Of a stretch of 64,000 bases of DNA, positions 50,067-60,066 are shown one piece after another. Origin of the DNA: Clostridium gelidum (GTDB lineage Bacteria; Bacillota; Clostridia; Clostridiales; Clostridiaceae). Position numbers and translations under genes: made by a program. The DNA is taken from positions 74,501-138,500 of the forward strand of contig NZ_AP024849.1 in the NCBI RefSeq assembly GCF_019977655.1. The letters are read 5' to 3'. The stretch's first letter is position 1, and every line of letters begins with the position of its first letter. The notes beneath the pieces were generated by a model. That model made no database searches. It saw nothing but the letters and a program-made list of their open reading frames with translations, and was not told the origin of the DNA.

Positions 50067-50753
50067 GTGGATGGAGTTACAACCAAGGCTTTGATTGTAG
50101 ATGATGATGAAAATATTAGTGAAGTGATAGATATGTATTTAAAAAGTTCTGGATACAATACTAAGATAGCTTTAGATGGTAAAGAGGCACAAAGATTATA
50201 TTTAGAATATAGTCCAGATATAGTTTTGCTTGATGTGATGATACCTTATATAGATGGAATTGATATTTTAAAATGGATAAGAAAACAAAAAGAAACACCT
50301 GTTATAATGATTACGGCAAAGGGTGATACTTTTGATAAGGTTTTAGCATTAGAGCTTGGTGCAGATGATTATATAGTAAAGCCTTTTGAGCCTAAAGAAT
50401 TACTAGCTAGAGTTAAAGCAGTACTCAGAAGATATTCTTCAGAAAACATTAAAAGTGAAGTGATAAAATTAAGTGATTTATCAATAGATTCGACTTCTTA
50501 TAAGGTAATATATAATGAAAAAGAAATAAAAATGCCACCAAAAGAATTTGAATTATTATATTATCTAGCAAATAATAAAAATAAAGTTTTTACAAGAGAA
50601 CAATTGCTTTGTGAAGTTTGGGGATATGAATATCCAGGTGATTCTAGAACTGTGGATGTTCATATAAAAAGATTAAGAGAGAAAATAAGTGGTGGAGAGC
50701 AGTGGGAAATTGAAACAGTATGGGGTGTTGGATATAAATTTGAGGTGAAATAA
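50067..50753 (+). CDS. OmpR-family response regulator
   Basis: This 228-residue two-component regulator has a receiver domain (residues 5-118) and a winged-helix DNA-binding domain (about 130-226). Asp phospho-acceptor is in DIVLLDVMIPYIDG near residue 55, and ITAKGD and YIVKPFEPKELLARV complete the receiver. The start is a GTG preceded by AGGAGG; the nearby ATG is out of frame. The kinase gene begins directly at its stop. The signal is unknown. Confidence 0.93.
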   Translation: MDGVTTKALIVDDDENISEVIDMYLKSSGYNTKIALDGKEAQRLYLEYSPDIVLLDVMIPYIDGIDILKWIRKQKETPVIMITAKGDTFDKVLALELGADDYIVKPFEPKELLARVKAVLRRYSSENIKSEVIKLSDLSIDSTSYKVIYNEKEIKMPPKEFELLYYLANNKNKVFTREQLLCEVWGYEYPGDSRTVDVHIKRLREKISGGEQWEIETVWGVGYKFEVK

Positions 50754-52193
50754 ATGAAATGCGGTAGTCTACTTCAAAAATTAATAATGACATTTATAAT
50801 TATTTTAACTATTGTTTTAGTATTATTGGCATGGATGTTATCTATATGGTTTAGAATGACTTATTTTGGTGAAAAAAGAACAGAATTTGAGCAAAATGGA
50901 GAATATATATCTAAAGTTATTAAAATGTATAATACTGAAAAGGGTGATATAGAGTTTGATAAGTTGCAAGCTATAGTAGATATGGCAAGTGTTGGAGCTG
51001 ATGCAGATATTATTGTTTCAGATAAGGCTGGTTCTATATATGTATATTCTAAAATTAAAAACAATAAAACTGTAGATTTTTATAACATTGAGGTAGAAGA
51101 TAAGTCTAATATTTCAGAAAAGAATATGAAGATTTTAAATAGTGGAAAACCTGTAGAATATATTAATGAGAATTTTACTTATATATATCCAGTAATAGAA
51201 AATAATCAGTTTCAAGGATATGTTATAATGACAACTCCTTTAGCAATAATAAGTAAGCAATTACACAGAATTTATTTTATTGTATGGATATCTGCATTAG
51301 TTGCAATGCTATTTGCATCAGCAGTATTGTCTTTAGTTTCAAAGAAAATATTAATTAATCCGTTAGCTGAAATAAATAATGTAGCTAAAAAATTTGCAAG
51401 TGGAGAAGTTAATAGAAGAGTTAATATAGAATCGAAAGATGAAATTGGTGAACTTGCGAGTTCCTTTAATATAATGGCTGAATCTTTGGAGAAAGTTGAG
51501 AACAATAGGAGAGATTTTATATCAAATGTTTCTCATGAATTAAGATCTCCAATTACGTCTATAAAGGGATTTATTGCAGGAATAATTGATGGAGTAATTC
51601 CAAAGGATAAAGAAGGTTATTATTTAGAGAGAGTTTATAGTGAAATAAAAAGACTTACAAGATTAATTAATGACTTACTAGATTTATCAACTATTGAATC
51701 TGGTAAATTAAAATTTAATATAAAAAAGATTAATATAAATGAATTAATTAGATTATGTATTATAAATAATGAGCAAAATATAAAAGAAAAAGAAATAACA
51801 TTAAAGGTAGAGTTACAAAAAGAAAAATATTATGTAAATGCAGATGAAGATAAAACAATGCAAGTTATAACTAATCTATTAGATAACGCTATTAAGTATT
51901 GTGGTAATAGTGGAATGATAAAAATTAGTACATATCATAAAGGATCAAAAGTTTTTGTACAAATATATAATAATGGTCCTAAAATTGGAGATGAAGAAAT
52001 AAGACATATATGGGATAGATTCTATAAGTCAGATAAATCTAGAACAAATAAGGTTAGTACTGGACTTGGATTACCTATAGTGAGGATGATACTGATGCAA
52101 CAAGGTGAAGAAGTTTGGGTTAAAAATAATCCGCATATAGGTGTTACATTCACATTTTCACTTACAAAATATAAGAATAGTAAAAATAGATAA
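50754..52193 (+). CDS. Membrane sensor histidine kinase
   Basis: This 479-residue kinase has membrane segments at about residues 10-30 and 175-195 flanking an extracellular sensor. A HAMP domain follows (about 200-250), then HisKA with the phospho-acceptor His in NVSHELRSPITSIKGF, then the ATPase domain with NLLDNAIKY and the GLGLPIV G-box. It starts immediately after the response regulator stop, so the two are translationally coupled. In B. subtilis ctc lies in this chromosomal slot. Confidence 0.93.
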   Translation: MKCGSLLQKLIMTFIIILTIVLVLLAWMLSIWFRMTYFGEKRTEFEQNGEYISKVIKMYNTEKGDIEFDKLQAIVDMASVGADADIIVSDKAGSIYVYSKIKNNKTVDFYNIEVEDKSNISEKNMKILNSGKPVEYINENFTYIYPVIENNQFQGYVIMTTPLAIISKQLHRIYFIVWISALVAMLFASAVLSLVSKKILINPLAEINNVAKKFASGEVNRRVNIESKDEIGELASSFNIMAESLEKVENNRRDFISNVSHELRSPITSIKGFIAGIIDGVIPKDKEGYYLERVYSEIKRLTRLINDLLDLSTIESGKLKFNIKKININELIRLCIINNEQNIKEKEITLKVELQKEKYYVNADEDKTMQVITNLLDNAIKYCGNSGMIKISTYHKGSKVFVQIYNNGPKIGDEEIRHIWDRFYKSDKSRTNKVSTGLGLPIVRMILMQQGEEVWVKNNPHIGVTFTFSLTKYKNSKNR

Positions 52194-52214
52194 TATTCTA
52201 AGGAGGAGAACAGT

Positions 52215-52790
52215 ATGTTTTTAATAGTAGGTCTTGGAAATCCCGGGAGGGAATATGAGGATACAAGACATAATATTGGATTTAAAGTTGTTGATAATAT
52301 TGCAAAAGAGTATAATATTGAAATAAACAGGCAAAAATTTAAAGGTACATATGGAGAAGGATTCATTGAGGGTGAAAAGGTTATTCTTTTAAAGCCAAAT
52401 ACTTACATGAATTTAAGTGGAGAAAGTGTAAGAGAAGTTGTAAACTTTTATAATATCGATAATGGTGATATTTTAGTTATATATGATGATATTAGCTTAG
52501 AAATAGGAAGTTTAAGAATAAGAGAAAAGGGAAGTGCTGGTGGGCATAATGGAATAAAAAGCATTATAGCACATCTTAGTAGTGAGGTTTTTTCTAGGAT
52601 AAAAGTAGGCGTAGGACAACCTGGCGGAGATTTAATAAAACATGTGTTGGGAAAGTTCACAAAAGAAGAAACTGTTGTATTAAATAAGACCATAGATGCA
52701 GCAATAAAGGCAACAGCAGAAATAATAAAAAGTGATGCTAAAACAGCTATGAATCAGTTTAATGGATTTAAAATAAATAAAACGATTTAA
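52215..52790 (+). CDS. pth: Peptidyl-tRNA hydrolase
   Basis: This 191-residue enzyme (SpoVC in Bacillus) releases tRNA from stalled peptidyl-tRNA. Seen: VGLGNPGREYEDTRHNIGF with catalytic His19 and Asn9, KPNTYMNLSGESV, and VIYDDISLEIGSLRIREKGSAGGHNG with the catalytic Asp. AGGAGGAGAAC precedes the ATG. mfd follows by 14 bp, with no fin gene between them. Confidence 0.96.
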   Translation: MFLIVGLGNPGREYEDTRHNIGFKVVDNIAKEYNIEINRQKFKGTYGEGFIEGEKVILLKPNTYMNLSGESVREVVNFYNIDNGDILVIYDDISLEIGSLRIREKGSAGGHNGIKSIIAHLSSEVFSRIKVGVGQPGGDLIKHVLGKFTKEETVVLNKTIDAAIKATAEIIKSDAKTAMNQFNGFKINKTI

Positions 52791-52804
52791 GGAAGGTGCA
52801 TGAG

Positions 52805-55800
52805 ATGAGATTAAAAGGGTTATTAGAGCCCTTGGAAAGTAGCATAGAATTTCAAAATATCATAAAAGGTATTGAAAGTAAAAAATATCCTATTGGGATA
52901 TATGGTGCATCTGAATCCGGTAGAGGATATATTATAGATGGAATTTTTGAGAATATTGATAAATCCATGATAATTGTGACTCAAAGTGATATGGAAGCAA
53001 AAAACCTTTACGAAGATTTGATATTTTATACCAATGAAGTATACTATTTTCCAGTGAAAGAAACTGTTTTCTACAGTATTGATGCTATTTCTGGCGATTT
53101 AAGGTGGGAAAGATTAAAGGTAATAAATGAAATATTAAATAAGAAAAAGAAGATAATAGTAACTTCAATAGACTCTTTTGCAGCTAAATATACTCCACAT
53201 AAATTATTTTCAGAGTATAGCATGAAGTTAAAAGAAGGCGGTGAAGCTAATCTTAAAGAAATATCAAAAACATTAATTCAGTCTGGTTATGAAAGAGTAG
53301 AAATGGTAGAAGGAAAGGGTCAATTTTCATTAAGAGGTGGAATATTGGATGTCTTCCCAACGTGTTCAACTTATCCATATAGAGTTGAGCTTTTTGGTGA
53401 TGAAATAGAATCCATTAGAACTTTTAATACAGAGTCTCAACGAAGTATTGAAAAAGTGAAGAAATTAGATATTTTCCCTGCAAAAGAAATAATAATATCT
53501 GAAGAGACCATAAAAATTGGTAGTGATAAACTTAGGGAAGAGTTTGATAGAATTGAATCAAGTGCTAATGACAATGAGAGAGTAGAAAAGCTAAGAAAGA
53601 TATTAAACAAAAATCTAGAATCATTAGAAGAAACATCATCTTTTGAAACTATAGATAGTTATTTGCCATATTTCACTAAAGAAACCGAAAGTCTTTTTGA
53701 CTATTTTAAAGATTACTTTTTTGTATTAGATAATGTTCAAAGATGTAGAGGAAAATTAGAATCTACATATTTAGAATTTGAAGAAAATTTTACTGCTTTT
53801 TCTCAAAGAGGTGATATATTTCCGGGACAAGGAGATTTATTAGTTAATAAAGAACAAGTATTAGAATCGTTTGAAGATCAAAATATTGCTTTTTTTGAAG
53901 CACTAACTAAGGGTACTGATTGGCTTACACCATATTCAGTAGTGGATATAGCTCAAGTGACATTAAATAATTATCAAGGGCAATTGGATTTACTAATTGA
54001 TGATATATTAAGCAAAAAAACTGCAGGATATAAGACATTAATATTATCAGGAACAAGATCTAGAGGAGAACGGTTAGTAGGCACTTTAAGGGATAGAGGA
54101 ATAGAAAGTAATTATAGAGATGATGTTGATAAAATTGAATATGGGGAAGTTGTAATAACTTTCGGTAACCAATTAAGAGGTTTTGAATATCCAAGGTACA
54201 AAACTTGCGTAATATCAGACAAGGAAGTGTTTGGTGAAGCAAAGAGGAAACTCAAAAATAGTAAATCAAAGAAAAAAGGAATTTCTAAGATAAAGAGCTT
54301 TGCAGAACTAAAATTAGGAGATTATGTAGTTCATGCTAATCACGGAATTGGTGTTTACAAAGGAATTAAGCAAATCGATGTTGGAGGACATAAAAGAGAT
54401 TATTTAGATATTGTATATGATAAAGGTGATAAGTTATATGTTCCAGTGGATCAACTTGATTTAATCCAAAAATACATTGGAAGTGAAGGCAAATCTCCAA
54501 AGGTTAATAAGCTTGGAAGTGTTGAATGGCAAAAAGCAAAGGCAAAAGCAAGAAATTCAATTAATGAAATAGCTCAAGATTTAGTTAAACTTTATGCTAT
54601 GAGAAGCACTGTAAAGGGACATAAGTTTCCTAAGGATACACAATGGCAAAGGCAATTTGAAGATGAATTCCCATTCGAAGAAACTCCAGATCAATTGACG
54701 TCAATAGAAGAAATAAAACAAGATATGGAATCGGATAAGCCTATGGACAGACTTTTATGTGGGGACGTTGGATATGGGAAGACTGAAGTTGCATTAAGAG
54801 CTTCATTTAAGGCTGTCATGGATGGAAAACAAGTGGCAATATTAGTTCCAACTACTATTTTAGCAGAACAACATTATAAAAATTTAAAAAATAGATTTTC
54901 TGATTTTCCTATAAAAGTAGATATGGTTAGTAGGTTTAGAACCGCAAAACAACAAAAAGAAATTTTACAAAAGGCAAAAGAGGGTAATATAGATATTTTA
55001 ATAGGTACTCATCGATTAGTATCTAAAGATATACAATTTAAAGATTTAGGATTACTAGTAGTAGATGAAGAACAAAGATTTGGAGTAAAACAAAAAGAAA
55101 AAATTAAAAGTATCAAAAAAAATGTTGATGTTTTAACATTAAGTGCAACACCGATTCCTAGAACTCTTCATATGTCATTAAGTGGAGCTCGCGATATTTC
55201 TGTTATAGAAACTCCACCGGAAGAAAGATACCCTATTCAAACCTATGTTGTAGAACAAAATGATCAACTTATAAGAGATGCTATTATCAGAGAGATAGGT
55301 AGAGGTGGTCAAGTTTATTTTGTATATAATAGAGTTGAAGACATTGAAAGAATGGCTAAGTTTGTGCAGACATTAGTCCCGGAAAGTAAGGTTGGAATTG
55401 CCCATGGTCAAATGGCAGAAAGGCAACTTGAAAAAGAAATGTTTGATTTTATGTCAGAGGAATACAACGTATTAGTTTGTACAACAATAATAGAGACTGG
55501 TATGGACATTCAAAATGTAAATACAATAATTATTTACAATTCAGACAAGATGGGACTTTCTCAACTTTATCAGTTAAGAGGTAGAGTAGGCAGATCTAAT
55601 AGAATTGCATATGCCTATCTTTTATACACTAAAGATAAGGTTTTAACAGAGGTTGCAGAAAAAAGACTTAAAGCACTGAAGGATTTTACTGAACTAGGTT
55701 CTGGATTCAAGATAGCCATGAGGGATTTAGAAATCAGAGGAGCAGGCAATATGATGGGGTCGTCTCAACATGGTCATATGGCATCAATAGGATATGATTT

Positions 55801-56305
55801 ATATTGTAGAATGCTTGAAGATACAGTTAAGATACTTAAGGGAGATATTGAAAAGGAACCTATAGAAACCACATTAGATATAAAAGTTGATGCATTTATA
55901 CCAGAAAGCTATATAGATGATGAAATTCAAAAGATTGAGATTTATAAAAAGATAGCTGCAATTGAAGGATTAGATGATTACAATGACATAAGGGAAGAAT
56001 TAGAAGATAGATACTCTAAGATACCAGAACCAGTTCATAATTTAATGGATATTGCATATATAAAGAGTCGAGCTAAATCAATATTTATAGAAGAAGTAAA
56101 AGAAAATCCTAAGGAAATAATATTCAAATTTGCACAAAATGAAAGTGAATATAAAAAAGTATTCAAAACATTAATGGAGAAGCATAAGAAGAGTGTGGTA
56201 TTAAAATTTGGTGCCAAGCCTTATTTTGCATTCAAATTAAAAGATATAAAGAAAGAAAGTAAATTAGAATTTTTAAAAGAAGTTTTTAATGACATAATAC
56301 TGTAA
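52805..56305 (+). CDS. mfd: Transcription-repair coupling factor Mfd
   Basis: This 1166-residue SF2 translocase removes RNA polymerase stalled at DNA lesions and recruits UvrA. Domains in order: the UvrB-like N-terminal module, a CarD-like RNAP-interaction domain (ELKLGDYVVHANHGIGVYKG, about residue 500), helicase motifs with Walker A CGDVGYGKTEVALRA near residue 653 and DEEQ near 752, and the RecG-like GRVGRSNRIAYAY, then the C-terminal TRCF domain. A GTG at 52796 is in frame, but GGAAGGTG there is the ribosome-binding site of the ATG at 52805. Confidence 0.97.
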   Translation: MRLKGLLEPLESSIEFQNIIKGIESKKYPIGIYGASESGRGYIIDGIFENIDKSMIIVTQSDMEAKNLYEDLIFYTNEVYYFPVKETVFYSIDAISGDLRWERLKVINEILNKKKKIIVTSIDSFAAKYTPHKLFSEYSMKLKEGGEANLKEISKTLIQSGYERVEMVEGKGQFSLRGGILDVFPTCSTYPYRVELFGDEIESIRTFNTESQRSIEKVKKLDIFPAKEIIISEETIKIGSDKLREEFDRIESSANDNERVEKLRKILNKNLESLEETSSFETIDSYLPYFTKETESLFDYFKDYFFVLDNVQRCRGKLESTYLEFEENFTAFSQRGDIFPGQGDLLVNKEQVLESFEDQNIAFFEALTKGTDWLTPYSVVDIAQVTLNNYQGQLDLLIDDILSKKTAGYKTLILSGTRSRGERLVGTLRDRGIESNYRDDVDKIEYGEVVITFGNQLRGFEYPRYKTCVISDKEVFGEAKRKLKNSKSKKKGISKIKSFAELKLGDYVVHANHGIGVYKGIKQIDVGGHKRDYLDIVYDKGDKLYVPVDQLDLIQKYIGSEGKSPKVNKLGSVEWQKAKAKARNSINEIAQDLVKLYAMRSTVKGHKFPKDTQWQRQFEDEFPFEETPDQLTSIEEIKQDMESDKPMDRLLCGDVGYGKTEVALRASFKAVMDGKQVAILVPTTILAEQHYKNLKNRFSDFPIKVDMVSRFRTAKQQKEILQKAKEGNIDILIGTHRLVSKDIQFKDLGLLVVDEEQRFGVKQKEKIKSIKKNVDVLTLSATPIPRTLHMSLSGARDISVIETPPEERYPIQTYVVEQNDQLIRDAIIREIGRGGQVYFVYNRVEDIERMAKFVQTLVPESKVGIAHGQMAERQLEKEMFDFMSEEYNVLVCTTIIETGMDIQNVNTIIIYNSDKMGLSQLYQLRGRVGRSNRIAYAYLLYTKDKVLTEVAEKRLKALKDFTELGSGFKIAMRDLEIRGAGNMMGSSQHGHMASIGYDLYCRMLEDTVKILKGDIEKEPIETTLDIKVDAFIPESYIDDEIQKIEIYKKIAAIEGLDDYNDIREELEDRYSKIPEPVHNLMDIAYIKSRAKSIFIEEVKENPKEIIFKFAQNESEYKKVFKTLMEKHKKSVVLKFGAKPYFAFKLKDIKKESKLEFLKEVFNDIIL

Positions 56306-56367
56306 CAAAGATATGATATAAAAGAGAAGTAACAAAAATAAAATAGTATAAAAAATTGAATTATAAA

Positions 56368-56400
56368 AACAATATTGATATACTAATATTGTTACTTTTT
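56368..56400 (+). terminator. Terminator of mfd
   Basis: AACAATATT pairs with AATATTGTT (8-nt loop), followed by ACTTTTT. Confidence 0.75.
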
Positions 56401-56402
56401 AC

Positions 56403-56426
56403 AGTAAGACATATTCAAAAAATAAC
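56403..56426. repeat. Possible relic end of the MITE-like family (copy E)
   Basis: AAGACATATTCAAAAAATAACC closely resembles the left end of copy C (AAGGCACATTCAAAAAATAACA). No second end was found nearby. Confidence 0.35.
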
Positions 56427-56508
56427 CGTAGGTGACAAAATGTATATAGTATCTTTAAATGGTTAATTTTTTTAGTGTTTAAATTTAGGAATAAGCGAGG
56501 GGAAAATT

Positions 56509-57546
56509 TTGAAAAAAATAAAAAAAATAATGGCAACAGTAGCTATATTGACAATTGCAGTATCAGCTATGGGATGCAAGATGATCGAAAAGACACCGGA
56601 GGCAATACAAAAAACAGTACTTGCAACAGTTGGAAATGAAAAAATAACAAAAGGCGATTTTGATAAAGAAATGAGTAAAGCTGATCCACAGTTAAAACAA
56701 CAGCTAGGAGCTGATTATGCAACTAATGATAAAGCTAAAGATCAACTAGCAAAAATAAAAAAACAACAATTAGATAAAATGGTAACTGAAAAGATACTTT
56801 TACAAAAAGCTACTGAATTAAATGTAAAGCCATCAGATGACGAATTAAATAGTAAAGCTGATGAAGCTATAAGTCAACTTAAAGCCCAATATACTGAAGA
56901 AGGACAATTGGAAAGTGCTTTAAAACAATATGGATTTACAACGGAGGATGAAGCTAAGGATTATATAAAGAATCAAAGCATACTCCAGGCTGTTCAACAA
57001 GACATTATAAAAGATGTCACTGTTACAGACGATGAAGTTCAAACATATTATGATGAAAATAAAGATGCTAAATATTCAGTAGGTGCTGGAGCAAATGTGG
57101 CGCATATATTAATTTCTGAAAAAGCTAGTGATGGAACAACAGTAGATTATGATGCATCATTGCAAAAGGCTAATTCATTGAAAGCACAAATAGATGGTGG
57201 AGCTGATTTTGCAACATTAGCTAAGGCAAACTCAATAGATGGAAGCAAGGATAAAGGTGGTAGCTTAGGATTTGTAGCCTATAATTCAACACAATTAGTT
57301 CCTGAATTTGTGGCAGGATTTAAGGATTTAAAAGAGGGAGAAGTTTCACAACCAGTAAAGAGTCAATTTGGATATCATATAATTAAAGCTACTGGATTAA
57401 AAGGTGCAGAAGTAACTCCATTAGATAAAGTTAAAGATGAAATTAAAGCGACAATGTTACAACAAAAACAAGGAAGCACTTTTAATGATAAAATAGCAGA
57501 ATGGAAAACAGATTTAAAAGTTAAAACTAATGAGGATAAATTATAA
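56509..57546 (+). CDS. prsA: PrsA-like foldase lipoprotein (parvulin peptidyl-prolyl isomerase)
   Basis: This 345-residue exported foldase has a signal peptide and a lipobox-like AMGC (Cys23). A SurA-type N-terminal helical domain (about 40-190) and a parvulin domain (about 192-300) follow, with VAHILISEKAS, GGSLGFVAYN and QPVKSQFGYHIIKA. It helps extracellular proteins fold. The start is a TTG preceded by GCGAGGGG. The insertion between mfd and spoVT differs from B. subtilis, where these genes are adjacent. Confidence 0.93.
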   Translation: MKKIKKIMATVAILTIAVSAMGCKMIEKTPEAIQKTVLATVGNEKITKGDFDKEMSKADPQLKQQLGADYATNDKAKDQLAKIKKQQLDKMVTEKILLQKATELNVKPSDDELNSKADEAISQLKAQYTEEGQLESALKQYGFTTEDEAKDYIKNQSILQAVQQDIIKDVTVTDDEVQTYYDENKDAKYSVGAGANVAHILISEKASDGTTVDYDASLQKANSLKAQIDGGADFATLAKANSIDGSKDKGGSLGFVAYNSTQLVPEFVAGFKDLKEGEVSQPVKSQFGYHIIKATGLKGAEVTPLDKVKDEIKATMLQQKQGSTFNDKIAEWKTDLKVKTNEDKL

Positions 57547-57605
57547 TTCTTAATTTTTTATAATAATTGTTAAGTTATAGAAACCTTCAAATAATAAACA
57601 TGAAC

Positions 57606-57650
57606 AAGGCTGTTTTGAAATAATGAAAATTATTTTGAAACAGCCTTTTC
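57606..57650 (+). terminator. Terminator of prsA
   Basis: AAGGCTGTTTTGAAATAAT pairs with ATTATTTTGAAACAGCCTT (19 bp with an internal TG/TG mismatch), loop GAAA, followed by TTC. Confidence 0.88.
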
Positions 57651-57866
57651 ATTTAATAAAATTATATTTACATAATTATTAAATGCAAAATTGGAGAAAT
57701 TATTTATATGCATAAGAAATCTAGTCCGTGTATGCCCTGTTTAGCTATTTTACTATGAAAAATAAATTCTTATATAAAATTTGCCTAGAAGTGTATAAAA
57801 TTTCTAGAAATTCAAATAATAATAGTGCAACCAATTAATAGAGTTTCAAAGGAGGTTATATAACCA

Positions 57867-58415
57867 ATGAAAGCAACAGGAATTGTTAGAAGAATTGATG
57901 ATCTAGGAAGAGTGGTAATACCAAAAGAAATAAGGAGAACTTTACGAATAAGAGAAGGAGATCCATTAGAGATTTTTACAGATAGAGATGGAGGCGTGAT
58001 TCTAAAGAAATATTCACCAATTGAAGAACTTACTAATTTTTCAAAAGAATATTGCGATAGCTTACAACAAGTTATAGGTCACGTTGTCTTAATCTGTGAC
58101 AAAGATGCATTTGTTTCAGTGAGTGGAGCAACTAAAAAAGAATACGTAGAAAGAAAAGTAAGTAGTGAGTTAGAAAAGATAATGGATTCAAGAAAAACTG
58201 TGTTATTAAATAAATCTAGTAATTCAGTAATACCATTACATAATGATGATGATGAAACAACTTATAACAGTCAAGTCATATCACCAATTATGGCAGAAGG
58301 TGATCAAATTGGTGCAGTAATTATTGTATCAAAAGAAGATGTGGAGCTTGGAGAAGTTGAAACAAAACTAGTTGAAACAGCAGCAGCATTTTTAGGAAAA
58401 CAAATGGAGCAATAA
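57867..58415 (+). CDS. spoVT: Stage V sporulation protein T
   Basis: This 182-residue forespore regulator has an N-terminal AbrB/SpoVT swapped-hairpin DNA-binding domain (KATGIVRRIDDLGRVVIPKEIRRTL, residues 2-50) and a C-terminal GAF-like domain ending in AAFLGKQMEQ. In Bacillus it is a SigG-dependent modulator of the SigG regulon. AAAGGAGG precedes the ATG. No clear SigG promoter could be fixed upstream. Confidence 0.96.
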   Translation: MKATGIVRRIDDLGRVVIPKEIRRTLRIREGDPLEIFTDRDGGVILKKYSPIEELTNFSKEYCDSLQQVIGHVVLICDKDAFVSVSGATKKEYVERKVSSELEKIMDSRKTVLLNKSSNSVIPLHNDDDETTYNSQVISPIMAEGDQIGAVIIVSKEDVELGEVETKLVETAAAFLGKQMEQ

Positions 58416-58456
58416 TATTTAGTATTTGATCACTATATAAAAATAAAAGGAATAAT

Positions 58457-58506
58457 ACCTCCAAACTTACAATAATAATTAATTAGTAACATGTAAGTTT
58501 GGAGGT
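58457..58506 (+). promoter_or_regulatory. 15-bp perfect helix enclosing the spoVB ribosome-binding site
   Basis: ACCTCCAAACTTACA (58457-58471) is exactly complementary to TGTAAGTTTGGAGGT (58492-58506). The right arm contains the spoVB Shine-Dalgarno GGAGG, five bases before the ATG at 58512. In a transcript coming through from spoVT the site would be sequestered. The hairpin followed by GTTTTATG may also act as a weak terminator. Confidence 0.7.
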
Positions 58507-58511
58507 GTTTT

Positions 58512-60047
58512 ATGAATAAGCAATCACTAATAAAAGCAAGTATAATTCTTGGAGCAGCAGGAATATTAACTAGATTTTTAGGTCTGTTTTTTAGATGGCC
58601 ACTAATAATGTTAATAGGCGATGAAGGAATAGGGTATTATCAAATGTCATATCCGCTATATATGTTCTTTATAGCTATGGCTTCAGGAGTACCTGTAGCA
58701 ATCTCTAAGATGATATCAGAAAAAAATGCAACAAATGATATGTATGGAAGTTTTGAAGTAATGAAGGAATCAGCTATTTTAATGACTATTATAGGGACAG
58801 GTACTACATTGGTATTATTCTTTTTTGCAAAACCAATAATAATGTTCTTAAAATGGGATAGCAAAGCCTATTATTCATTAATAGGAATATCCTTTGCACC
58901 AATTGTAATATCTTTCTTAACTATATTTAGAGGTTTTTTTCAAGGTTTGCAGAATATGACCCCATCAGCCATATCACAGATAATAGAACAAATTGGGCGA
59001 GTTATATTTGGAGTAGGACTTGCTATATTCCTATTGCCGAGGGGCATTGAATATTCTGCAGGTGGAGCAGCCTTTGGTGCTACTGCAGGAGCTGCTATTG
59101 GAGGTTTGTATCTATATTCTAAATACAAAAAGATAAGGAAACTCTATAAGGTAAAAAAGATAAAAAGTAATCCTGAAATATTAAATACTATATTAAGAAT
59201 TGCAATACCAATATCATTAGGTACAACCGTTAGTAGCATTATGAATTTAATAGATTCAATATTAGTTCCACAAAAACTATTGGAAGCTGGATTTACAAAC
59301 ACGCAAGCTACTGTACTATATGCACAATTAACGGGTAAAGCATCTGTTATTATAAACATTCCATTAACTCTTTCCATGGCAATTTGCACATCTTTAATTC
59401 CCATTATAGCTGAAATATTTGTACTTAAAAGACAAAAAGAACTTAAAGACAAAATAGATGCTGCTATGAAAATGACAACGGTAATTGCAATTCCTTGTGC
59501 TTTTGGACTCTTCTTTTTAGCTGAACCAGTAATGAAATTCATATTTCCAGGTAGATTTGCGGGTATAGAAATATTAAAATATTTATCTTTAGCCATACCT
59601 TTTATAATAATTACTCAAACGACAACAGCAATATTACAAGGAACGGGAAATTATATAAAACCTGTTCTTAATTTATTAATTGGATGTATAATTAAGGTTG
59701 TATTAACATGGATACTGGTTCCAATGGAGCAATTTAATATATATGGCGCTGTTATAGCAAGTTTTAGTGCTTATGCTGCAGTAAGTATTTTAAATATAAT
59801 AACCATGAAATTTACATTAAGAGTAAAACTTAATTTATATGAAATATTAATAAAACCAGTATATGCATCAACTATTATGATGTTATTTGTATTAATCGGT
59901 TATAATATTATATATAAAAAGACAACAAGTAATGGTATGTCTTGTTTATTATCTATACTTTTAGGTATGATAATATATATGCTATTAATAATTGTATTTA
60001 AAGTGTTTGATGTTGAAGAGATAAAGAGCAGAATTAAAAAGAGGTAA
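58512..60047 (+). CDS. spoVB: Stage V sporulation protein B (MOP-family flippase)
   Basis: This 511-residue polytopic membrane protein has about fourteen hydrophobic segments and belongs to the polysaccharide/lipid flippase (MATE/MviN-like) superfamily. It begins KASIILGAAGILTRFLGLFFR. SpoVB is needed for spore cortex peptidoglycan and is thought to move lipid-linked precursors. Gene order with spoVT and yabN is as in B. subtilis. Other Wzx-type flippases are similar, so the name rests on context too. Confidence 0.9.
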   Translation: MNKQSLIKASIILGAAGILTRFLGLFFRWPLIMLIGDEGIGYYQMSYPLYMFFIAMASGVPVAISKMISEKNATNDMYGSFEVMKESAILMTIIGTGTTLVLFFFAKPIIMFLKWDSKAYYSLIGISFAPIVISFLTIFRGFFQGLQNMTPSAISQIIEQIGRVIFGVGLAIFLLPRGIEYSAGGAAFGATAGAAIGGLYLYSKYKKIRKLYKVKKIKSNPEILNTILRIAIPISLGTTVSSIMNLIDSILVPQKLLEAGFTNTQATVLYAQLTGKASVIINIPLTLSMAICTSLIPIIAEIFVLKRQKELKDKIDAAMKMTTVIAIPCAFGLFFLAEPVMKFIFPGRFAGIEILKYLSLAIPFIIITQTTTAILQGTGNYIKPVLNLLIGCIIKVVLTWILVPMEQFNIYGAVIASFSAYAAVSILNIITMKFTLRVKLNLYEILIKPVYASTIMMLFVLIGYNIIYKKTTSNGMSCLLSILLGMIIYMLLIIVFKVFDVEEIKSRIKKR

Positions 60048-60066
60048 AGAAGGAGAGAAGAACCTA

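Noticed and set aside
57790..57825. Possible SigG promoter of spoVT
   Set aside because: GTATA at 57793 is plausible, but the matching -10 element has poor sequence and wrong spacing.
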